NCBI GenBank assembly: GCA_902470835.1
Contig: CABRHR010000005.1
Coordinates: forward strand, 1-49,180
DNA: 49,180 nt
Origin: an uncultured Collinsella sp.
Lineage (GTDB): Bacteria; Actinomycetota; Coriobacteriia; Coriobacteriales; Coriobacteriaceae
Direction: 5' to 3'
Position 1 is the stretch's first letter; each line of letters opens with the position of its first letter. Made by a program: the position numbers and the translations under genes. The notes under the pieces were generated by a model. That model had not been told where the DNA came from, did not search any database, and was given only the letters and a program-made list of their open reading frames with translations. Shown here in pieces: positions 1 through 5,442 of the stretch.

Positions 1-73
1 CGGTCTTTCATGCAGCAGGGGCTCTCAATGTTTTTATGTCCTGCTCATATCGTCTGTATCTTTGGTTGCATAG

Positions 74-189
74 GTGACCCGCCAGGGCTATTACGCGTGG
101 AAGAGGCGCCTGCCGAGCTGGCCGATGAGGCGCTGAAGATGGCCCTGGTCAGGCGAAACGATCCCAAGGGATGCGTACATCATTCGGAT
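74..189 (+). pseudogene. IS3-family transposase (OrfB) remnant
   Basis: Two pieces of an IS3-type DDE transposase remain. Bases 74-118 read VTRQGYYAWKRRLPS, the motif near the start of OrfB. After a frame change, 118-189 read LADEALKMALVRR then PKGCVHHSD, which matches the second catalytic Asp region (HHSD, normally followed by RGSQY). In a full OrfB these motifs are well over 100 residues apart, so the middle is deleted. A stop codon directly precedes the first piece and homology ends after HHSD. It is a dead scar, probably linked to the rearranged yjdF leader copy downstream. Confidence 0.7.
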
Positions 190-418
190 AGTAAGAATGT
201 TGCCAGCAGGTTTTGCGGCAACCGCAAAGGAGCCGTATCCTGCAGCTGGAATCACGTTGCAGCATCCTGACCCGCATTCCGATTGGCGGACGGCCCGCTT
301 CGGCATCCTGACCAGCACAGCGATCGAGCCTTGTCATTCTTTGGATATGCCGGTTGCTCGGGGCGGTCCCGACGGAGGCCCTCGCCTCCCCGGTCCGTGA
401 CCCAAGAAGGGCAAGCAT
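190..418. other. No recognisable gene between IS3 remnant and yjdF leader copy
   Basis: Short open frames exist on both strands but none resembles a known protein. The 11-mer GCATCCTGACC occurs twice about 40 bases apart. On the minus strand the sequence directly follows a good ribosome site and four codons (MQIS) shared with yjdF, so it sits where the body of a second yjdF should be but does not encode one. Confidence 0.5.
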
Positions 419-664
419 GCTGATCTGCATGGCTGGTTCCTCCTTTATGTAGACGACCATGCAAAGAAGGGACAACCGAGGAGGCAGGTTACTGATGCGG
501 GCTCCCGCACGCCCATGACTACCCGACGGGCTGTTTTTCATCTCCGATGCCCGCATTGCAGCATGAACGAATGTGCCTCGACATCTCTGCTGGCATGGTA
601 CGACTGGGATCGCACCTCGACGCATCCTTGCGCATACTGCCTTCCAAGTTTCGAAACCGGGAAG
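419..664 (-). promoter_or_regulatory. Orphan second copy of the yjdF leader (riboswitch-like)
   Basis: This stretch is a diverged direct repeat of 2759-3034, the leader of the intact yjdF gene. Read on the minus strand it contains the same structured block, an AAAGGAGG ribosome site and an ATG at 430 followed by MQIS; then similarity stops. The hairpin in the middle differs between copies but still pairs (TGCGG..CCGCA here, TGCG..CGCA in the other), which supports a conserved RNA fold. It has only one of the two TTTCGAAA-containing arms found beside the intact gene. It may still be transcribed but controls no recognisable gene. Confidence 0.65.
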
Positions 665-842
665 GAAAGTGTATGTGAGCGACGATATCGGCGCCGATTC
701 GACGCTCGAGAGGGAGATTGCGCCGATTCTATCCATCGGGGATGCATTCCCGAAGATTCTCATCACTCGCACGAGGCATGAGCCCCATACCCGGGAGGGC
801 GTGCTCGTGCTGAATTTCGCGAGGTGGCTGCTTGGCGGGTAG
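660..842 (+). pseudogene. C-terminal fragment of an AAA ATPase (DUF4143-type)
   Basis: The frame reads KVYVSDDIGADSTLERE, then a segment with FPKILITRTRH and a final NFARWLLGG before a TAG stop. A closing block of this form (strand, charged stretch, then a hydrophobic W-LL tail) is typical of the nuclease-like end of DUF4143/DUF234 AAA proteins. No Walker motifs or start codon lie upstream; instead the frame runs back into the yjdF leader copy. It is a truncated tail left by rearrangement. Assignment is by residue pattern only. Confidence 0.5.
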
Positions 843-1377
843 GGTTCTGAACGTCGCATTGGGATATCGCGCGACAGGGCACGCAGGGCTGTTTGTGCCC
901 GCACGGGAAACGCCGTCGCCATGCGGGCGGCCTGTCGTGTCCGATTAGCCTTTTGCTAAACAGGCTTACGCCAACTCATGGGCAAGCCACCTGAGACTAT
1001 TCACTTTGCTTATCGTTGACAAAGACCTGTGGCCTGCGGTTTTGTGAACGGCTCGTAAGCCACCCGCGTCGACTCACTTACTGTTGAAGCTGGTGGTTTG
1101 CAGGCTCAAAGGCGGTTGAGTTTCAAAACGGGCGTTTTTCGGCGATATCGAGCCTCCAAAGGCGGCTCTCCGTGCCCCTTGGGACAAAAATAAAAACTCA
1201 ATACTCTGAGTTTGAAAATGGTTTTTGAAGTTGTCCCAGCTTTTGTCCCCGAAGCCGATGAAACGCGACGTCGCGTCATTCAGCGGCACTCACTTCGAGA
1301 TGCCGCCGAAAACTGGGTGCAACTGGAGTGACGAGACGGCAAAACTATAACCACCGAGTGGGAATAGAAAATTCCTT
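843..1377. other. Spacer without a supported gene, containing an imperfect hairpin
   Basis: No convincing coding sequence is seen. A nested inverted repeat lies at 1180-1238: outer arms TGGGACAA (1180-1187) and TTGTCCCA (1231-1238), inner arms AAACTCA (1194-1200) and TGAGTTT (1207-1213). The 71-codon minus-strand frame at 1074-1289 spans this hairpin and resembles no protein I recognise, so it is probably intergenic repeat sequence. Confidence 0.4.
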
Positions 1378-1426
1378 AGTTATGGGGGTGTAAATTTGAT
1401 TCCCTTTAGGATACACCCCCATAACT
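1378..1426. repeat. Perfect 15-bp inverted repeat
   Basis: Arms 1378-1392 (AGTTATGGGGGTGTA) and 1412-1426 are exact reverse complements around a 19-base loop. There is no U-run after either arm, so it is not an obvious terminator. It lies about 90 bases before the putative promoter of the toxin locus. A second small perfect hairpin (CTCCAAT, loop GAAG, ATTGGAG) follows at 1446-1463. Confidence 0.8.
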
Positions 1427-1516
1427 GTATGAATTGACCTGCTGACTCCAATGAAGATTGGAGGGTAACTGCCAGGGGTGACGGCCCAGCGAGTGTTATT
1501 TTGCGAGCTATGCGCA

Positions 1517-1544
1517 TTGAAAGCGACCTTTCGTGGTATAAACT
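1517..1544 (+). promoter_or_regulatory. Putative promoter of the type III toxin-antitoxin locus
   Basis: TTGAAA at 1517-1522 is followed after 16 bases by TAAACT (1539-1544); TATAAA at 1537 overlaps with shorter spacing. It would start an RNA near 1550, ahead of the structured stretch and hairpin that precede the toxin gene. Confidence 0.4.
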
Positions 1545-1668
1545 ACTTGCCGGAAGCCGCGGCTTTCAGAGTACGGCTTACGTGTACGTTTAACCTCCGT
1601 GGGCGACGGGGTGCCGCAAGGCGTAGAATATCGCCCACCTGTAGGGGCCTGCAGCGATGCGGGCCCCG
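1545..1668 (+). ncRNA. Candidate type III antitoxin RNA and leader hairpins
   Basis: The 120 bases upstream of the toxin are dense in pairing. GTGGGCGA (1599-1606) pairs with TCGCCCAC (1631-1638) and encloses TGCC-GCAA-GGCG (1612-1623). A ten-pair hairpin with a GCGA tetraloop at 1644-1667 lies just before the ribosome site. In known type III systems an RNA antitoxin precedes the toxin and is separated from it by a leaky terminator, and the layout here fits that. The usual tandem repeats are not obvious: I see only a loose match between TGCCGGAAG (near 1550) and TGCCGCAAG (near 1612). The RNA call therefore rests on position and structure. Confidence 0.4.
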
Positions 1669-1692
1669 CTTCGTATGAAGGGGGCGCAACCG

Positions 1693-2142
1693 ATGAAGAT
1701 CGTATCCATCTCCCAGGACTTCTTCGACCTCGTCGAGGGCGACCGCGAGCTCATGCTTAAGCACAATCGCCCCTGCATCGTGGTGGTGAGGCTGCGTTTC
1801 CGCGGGAAGCGCAGGGACTTCGCTGTGCCGCTGCGTTCCAACATCGCCCCTAACGCGCCCAAAGACCAGTACTTTGCGTTGCCACCCCGCCCCACGACGC
1901 GCCCCGGCTGCCGCCACGGCATCCACTACATCAAGATGTTCCCCATAACCAAGGTCTACCAGCGCCGCTTCAGGACCGAGGGCTCGGCCTACTACGAGAC
2001 GCTCCAGCGCATCATCGACGGCAACACCAAGCGCATCGTCTCCGAGTGCCAGGCATACCTCGACCGCTACGAGCGCGAGGGAAGGCCTCGCTTTGCCGTC
2101 GACATCGACCGCATCGTGGGGCTGCTGGAGAGCGAGAAGTAG
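1693..2142 (+). CDS. Type III toxin, TenpN/CptN/ToxN-like endoribonuclease
   Basis: A 149-residue protein beginning MKIVSISQDFFDLV. It has the N-terminal strand, the block RRDFAVPLRSNI, then GIHYIKMFPI, and a helical C-terminus ending in LLESEK. PLRSNI plus a later hydrophobic strand is characteristic of the TenpN/CptN branch of type III toxins, which cut RNA and are blocked by direct binding of a structured RNA. Length fits the family. The ATG at 1693 follows GGGGG with normal spacing; an upstream in-frame ATG at 1657 falls inside the leader hairpin and is less likely. A strong terminator follows. No protein antitoxin is adjacent. Family assignment is from motifs; a catalytic residue cannot be named with certainty. 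Confidence 0.7.
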   Translation: MKIVSISQDFFDLVEGDRELMLKHNRPCIVVVRLRFRGKRRDFAVPLRSNIAPNAPKDQYFALPPRPTTRPGCRHGIHYIKMFPITKVYQRRFRTEGSAYYETLQRIIDGNTKRIVSECQAYLDRYEREGRPRFAVDIDRIVGLLESEK

Positions 2143-2166
2143 GGCACCTCGGCTCAGTCTCGAGCC

Positions 2167-2189
2167 ATGCGGAGTCGCTCCGCATTTTT
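2167..2189 (+). terminator. Rho-independent terminator of the toxin gene
   Basis: ATGCGGAG, loop TCG, CTCCGCAT, then a T-run. The stem is perfect and lies 25 bases after the toxin stop codon. Confidence 0.85.
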
Positions 2190-2350
2190 GAACGCCGCGT
2201 GTGCGTCCCAAATACTTGAGAAACAAGCTGTGAAGTGCGGTGGCGCGCCCGTGCCCGTGCATAGCCGTCACCATTAGCGTCTACGCGGCGTCGGCTTCAA
2301 GTGGAACTGGCGCCGCTGCTGTATATGGTTTGCCTTGCTGCAAATGGCGA

Positions 2351-2770
2351 TCAATGCCCACGATGCTTCTGCTTGCGCTTCAGCTTTCGCTGCTCGAAGC
2401 GCGCCTCCGCCTCATCCGCGCGACGCTGGCTTCTTGCTTGAGCCGACTCCCGCTTCATCGCTTCCCGCTGTGTCGCGAGAGCCTGCTGCGCCTTGGTGCT
2501 CATCGCTGGCTGCTTGAGGGCTTTCGCCGCCTCGCGAGCGCGCCGCTTGGGGTTCTTCGCGGGCTTGCTTGCCTCAGCCGGTTCGCCACCGAAGAACGAG
2601 AGCTTCTCCCATTTGCCGACAACGAATTGCAAAATCTCCTCATCGGACGGCTCCGCGCCGAAGACGATGCGGGCGACGCCGTACTTTCCGTCCTCGACAT
2701 GCTCCGCCAGCCCGACCCAGAATTGGCCGTCGTGATATACGGTCAGGGTGGACGACACGCTGATCTGCAT
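2351..2770 (-). CDS. yjdF: YjdF family protein (DUF2992)
   Basis: A 139-residue protein with an N-terminal beta domain (LTVYHDGQFWVGLAE, then ARIVFGAEPSDEEILQFV) and a very basic helical tail containing MSTKAQQALATQREAMK and ending KRKQKHRGH. This is the hallmark of YjdF proteins, whose biochemical role is unknown; in Firmicutes their genes are controlled by a riboswitch that binds azaaromatic compounds. Start chosen at 2770, where AAAGGAGG sits eight bases upstream and where similarity to the orphan leader copy begins. The longer frame to 3124 runs through the leader RNA and is not coding. It diverges from a flavin reductase gene, which suggests a detoxification setting. Confidence 0.88.
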   Translation of the reverse strand: MQISVSSTLTVYHDGQFWVGLAEHVEDGKYGVARIVFGAEPSDEEILQFVVGKWEKLSFFGGEPAEASKPAKNPKRRAREAAKALKQPAMSTKAQQALATQREAMKRESAQARSQRRADEAEARFEQRKLKRKQKHRGH

Positions 2771-2910
2771 GGCTGGTTCCTCCTTTATGTAGATGACCAT
2801 GCAGAGAAGGGACAACCAAGGAGGCAGGTTACTGATGCGGACTAGCGCACGCCCACGACTACCCGACGGGGACTGTGTTTTCATCTCTGGTGGTTGGATT
2901 GTAGCATGAG
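2771..2910 (-). ncRNA. Candidate yjdF riboswitch / structured leader
   Basis: The minus-strand leader is conserved in the orphan copy at 419-664. Key blocks are GTCGGGTAGTC, a small hairpin TGCG..CGCA, then CATCAGTAACCTGCC. GGGTAG can pair with CTGCCT across the hairpin, giving a junction-like fold, and the copies differ most in the hairpin where pairing is kept. Position and gene match the known yjdF riboswitch class, but I cannot align to its consensus here. Confidence 0.5.
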
Positions 2911-2988
2911 CGAATGCGCGTCGACATCGCTGGCGGCATGGCGCGACTGGGACTCGCTCCTCGACGCATCCTTCTGTAGATTGCCATT

Positions 2989-3029
2989 CCGGTTTCGAAA
3001 CTTTAAAAAAATTCAAGTTTCGAAACCGG
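2989..3029. repeat. 15-bp perfect inverted repeat with TTTCGAAA cores
   Basis: Arms CCGGTTTCGAAACTT (2989-3003) and its exact complement (3015-3029) flank an 11-base A-rich loop. Each arm holds the self-complementary octamer TTTCGAAA. It lies between divergent yjdF and the flavin reductase gene, so it may be an operator or a cruciform. The orphan leader copy keeps only one arm. Confidence 0.8.
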
Positions 3030-3141
3030 GAAGGGGAACACGAACAAGAGATGCGATCTGCAGACGACTGAATAGCTCCATCTGTTTTGGTTACAACAAA
3101 ATGTGTGCCGCAAGCCTGCGGCATGAAGGAGGGAGATTTCT

Positions 3142-3672
3142 ATGAATATCGTTGTGTTGAGCGGCAGTCCACGTAAGGGCGCCAATACCGATACCATGGT
3201 CGAGGCGTTTGCCGAGACCGCGCGTGAGGCCGGCCATGCGGTCGAGGTCGTCCGCGTTGCCAGCAAGAAGATCGCTGGTTGCCTGGGATGCCAGTACTGC
3301 TTTGCCCATAAGGGCACCTGCGTGCAGAAGGACGACATGACCGGCGTGATCGAGTTGCTGAAAGACGCCGACATGGTTGTCTTCGCTTCGCCTATCTACT
3401 GGTTCGACATCACCGCGCAGGAGAAAGCCGCCATCGACCGCCTGTACGCCTTCGGTGCCACGGGATTCCCGTTCACTAAGACGGCCCTTTTGCTTGATAG
3501 TCACAGCGAGGGCGTCTATGATGCGGCGATCGCCATGTACAAGTCCGCATGCGCATACTGCAAGTGGGAGGACCAGGGCATCGTCACCATCAGCGGTATG
3601 ACTGAGCGTGACAGCATGGCCTCCTCGCCCAAGTTGGAAGAGGTGCGAGAGCTCGCTCGCAAGCTCGCCTAA
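3142..3672 (+). CDS. NAD(P)H-dependent FMN reductase / flavodoxin-family oxidoreductase
   Basis: A 176-residue flavodoxin-fold protein. The N-terminal phosphate-binding loop SGSPRKGANTDT, the GCLGCQYCF cluster-like block with cysteines near residues 50-56, and the FASPIYWFDITAQEKAAIDR segment are typical of the NADPH-dependent FMN reductase/iron-sulfur flavoprotein family. Such enzymes are cytoplasmic and move electrons from NAD(P)H through FMN to quinones, nitro- or other aromatic acceptors. GGAGGGAG precedes the ATG. It is divergent from yjdF, whose riboswitch class responds to aromatic compounds, so a shared xenobiotic role is plausible. The substrate cannot be read from sequence. Confidence 0.85.
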   Translation: MNIVVLSGSPRKGANTDTMVEAFAETAREAGHAVEVVRVASKKIAGCLGCQYCFAHKGTCVQKDDMTGVIELLKDADMVVFASPIYWFDITAQEKAAIDRLYAFGATGFPFTKTALLLDSHSEGVYDAAIAMYKSACAYCKWEDQGIVTISGMTERDSMASSPKLEEVRELARKLA

Positions 3673-3724
3673 GGACAAGAAGATCGCATGGCAATCGGCA
3701 CGAGCGGAAATGCTTGCTGCCCTT

Positions 3725-3751
3725 ACCAAGAGGATTGCTGATTGCCATGCA
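3725..3751. repeat. Direct repeat, left copy, beside the DUF4143 module
   Basis: This 27-base segment matches 5299-5324 with three transitions and one single-base indel; both contain GCTGAT and GCCATGC. The last 11 bases (3740-3750) also pair perfectly with GCATGGCAATC at 3686-3696. Together the copies bracket an ATPase tail and an intact DUF4143 gene. Confidence 0.7.
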
Positions 3752-3780
3752 ACGATGCTCCAGCGGACAATTCCGGCGTG

Positions 3781-3978
3781 CTAAAACGCTTCCTGGCTCA
3801 AGAACTCCCTGAAAGCGGGGATGTCGAAGCCGACGAGGCCGCGTCTGCGCTCCCCGATAACGCCGTCCTCGAGGAGGCGGCGTTTGTACTGGCTTGCGTA
3901 GTTGCTGGCGACGCCCATGCGATTGGCTATTTTCGAGACCCTGCTGGGGCCGGAATCGAACAGAAGACTGAGGGTGAA
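3781..3978 (-). pseudogene. C-terminal winged-helix fragment of an AAA ATPase
   Basis: Minus-strand residues read DSGPSRVSKIANRMGV, SNYASQYKRRLLEDGVI, then GFDIPAFREFL before the stop. A GPS-(R/T)-x-x-DIA-x-RMGV winged helix ending in a PxxREYL-type helix is the usual C-terminus of a large family of bacterial AAA ATP-binding proteins. Nothing upstream on this strand encodes the ATPase core; the promoter and start of the opposite-strand DUF4143 gene lie there instead. It is a truncated relic. Confidence 0.6.
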
Positions 3979-4001
3979 AATCGGAAGTTCTATTCCAGAT
4001 T

Positions 4002-4030
4002 TTGACCGATTTAGGTTTGTGCGAGATAAT
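4002..4030 (+). promoter_or_regulatory. Promoter of the DUF4143 ATPase gene
   Basis: TTGACC at 4002-4007 and GATAAT at 4025-4030 are separated by exactly 17 bases. Transcription would begin near 4037, which also supports the 4055 start codon over the upstream in-frame ATG at 3902. Confidence 0.75.
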
Positions 4031-4054
4031 GAACTCCGAACAGGGGGCGATTCT

Positions 4055-5263
4055 ATGTACATCGAGCGCGAAATTGAACAGACGATAGATTCGATGCTGG
4101 GGCAGGGAAAAGTTGTCCTGGTGACCGGGGCGCGCCAAGTTGGGAAGACGACGGTTCTCAAGCAACATCTGGGCGACCGATTCGACTATGTTTCGATGGA
4201 GAACCCGCGGGATTATCTTCTTGCAAAAGAGGATGCCGCCCTGTTTTTCGAGTCTCATGATCTGCCGATCATCATCGATGAGATTCAGCGCGTGCCTGAG
4301 CTTTTTTCTCCGGTGAAGTGGGTTGTTGATCAATCAGAGGAGAAGGGTCGAATCGTCCTCACGGGATCCCAGACATATCACCTCATGAAAGGGGTGAGCG
4401 AATCTTTAGCGGGGAGGATCAGAATCTTGGAGATGCCCTCTCTAAGTTTGCGAGAGCTCGTTGGCGGTTCCCAGAGTCCTCGTCCGTATATCCCCAAAAG
4501 GATTTCCTTAGCATCTAAGATGTCTTCGGGAAATATTTGGAACATCATCCATAGGGGCTCGATGCCCGAACTGCAAGACCAGAATATCGATTGGGACTCC
4601 TATTATTCCGACTACGTTGCCGCATATCTCGAACGCGATGTTCGCGATCTTGTAAACGTGAAGGATGAGGCGAAGTTCTACAGCTTTATGGTCGCGTGCG
4701 CAGCGAGAACGGGGCAACTGTTGAATGCCACCGATATTGGAAATACCGTTGACGTCGACCGTAAGACGGTAAAGGCTTGGCTCTCGGTTTTGCAGGCGTC
4801 GAACATCGTTCGGATTGTCGAGCCCTTTTGGCCTAATGTCGATAAGCGTCTGACCAAGACCCCTAAGATATTCTTCATGGATACAGGTCTTGTTTGTCAT
4901 CTAACGAGATGGATAACGCCGGAGCAATTGCGCAACGGGGCTGCGGCGGGGCATATATTTGAGACGTTCGTAGTCTCGGAAATTTTGAAGAGTTTTATGA
5001 ACGCGGGGAAGAGCCTTCGTGACATATGGTTCTACCGGGATCAAAAGAAGCGCGAAATTGATTTGCTCATCCAAGAGGGCCATATCTTACATCCCGTCGA
5101 GGTGAAGATGTCTGCCACGGTGGGCAGAGACGCGGTGAAGAACTTTACCTGTCTCGACGGCCTTTCTGGCTATGAGATTGGCTTTGGACACGTTGTCTGC
5201 CAAGCTCCGGAACCATACCTCATTACCAAGGATGTCCAGGCGGTTCCCGTGTGGTGCATATGA
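4055..5263 (+). CDS. AAA ATPase with C-terminal DUF4143 domain
   Basis: A 402-residue protein of the AAA_14/DUF4143 architecture. Walker A is GARQVGKTT near residue 28, Walker B is PIIIDEIQRVPELF, and the sensor region is IVLTGSQ. The second half has the DUF4143 pattern: AAYLERDVRDL, a helix-turn-helix-like stretch, FFMDTGLVCHL, GHIFETFVVSEIL, and a nuclease-like WFYRDQKKREIDLLI with HPVEVK. Function of the family is unknown; the C-terminus resembles restriction-type nuclease folds. The start at 4055 follows GGGGG and a good promoter. The gene is flanked by short direct repeats and by the tail of another ATPase, as if modules of this kind are exchanged at this spot. Confidence 0.88.
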   Translation: MYIEREIEQTIDSMLGQGKVVLVTGARQVGKTTVLKQHLGDRFDYVSMENPRDYLLAKEDAALFFESHDLPIIIDEIQRVPELFSPVKWVVDQSEEKGRIVLTGSQTYHLMKGVSESLAGRIRILEMPSLSLRELVGGSQSPRPYIPKRISLASKMSSGNIWNIIHRGSMPELQDQNIDWDSYYSDYVAAYLERDVRDLVNVKDEAKFYSFMVACAARTGQLLNATDIGNTVDVDRKTVKAWLSVLQASNIVRIVEPFWPNVDKRLTKTPKIFFMDTGLVCHLTRWITPEQLRNGAAAGHIFETFVVSEILKSFMNAGKSLRDIWFYRDQKKREIDLLIQEGHILHPVEVKMSATVGRDAVKNFTCLDGLSGYEIGFGHVVCQAPEPYLITKDVQAVPVWCI

Positions 5264-5298
5264 TTTATGTAGCAATGGCGCGGTCTTGATTGATGGTT

Positions 5299-5324
5299 AC
5301 CAAAGGATCGCTGATCGCCATGCG
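5299..5324. repeat. Direct repeat, right copy, beside the DUF4143 module
   Basis: Matches 3725-3751 with three transitions and one indel, lying 35 bases after the DUF4143 stop codon. Confidence 0.7.
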
Positions 5325-5368
5325 TAGTTGCTGACATTGTCGTCTTTGCCTTGCATGTCTAATGGCGG

Positions 5369-5402
5369 GGCCCGGAGCTCAGTATTTACTGCGCTCCGGG
5401 CC
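5369..5402. terminator. Hairpin between convergent DUF4143 and parC genes
   Basis: GGCCCGGAGC (5369-5378) pairs perfectly with GCTCCGGGCC (5393-5402). It sits where two convergent genes end. No long U-run follows on either strand, so terminator function is inferred from position. Confidence 0.55.
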
Positions 5403-5442
5403 TCGTAGGTTTGTGGCTTGGACCAGCTCGATTGCCGTCGTC

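Noticed and set aside
149..922. A 257-codon minus-strand frame through the orphan yjdF leader
   Set aside because: It covers the structured leader and part of an ATPase tail; only the four codons after ATG 430 match yjdF.
1074..1289. A 71-codon minus-strand frame
   Set aside because: Spans a hairpin and has no ribosome site or family likeness; treated as intergenic repeat.
1545..1668. Tandem-repeat ToxI-type array
   Set aside because: Only one loose 9-base repeat is present, so the antitoxin RNA is reported as structured but not as a repeat array.
1543..2274. A 243-codon minus-strand frame
   Set aside because: Runs through the toxin gene and its leader hairpins on the other strand; low-complexity shadow.
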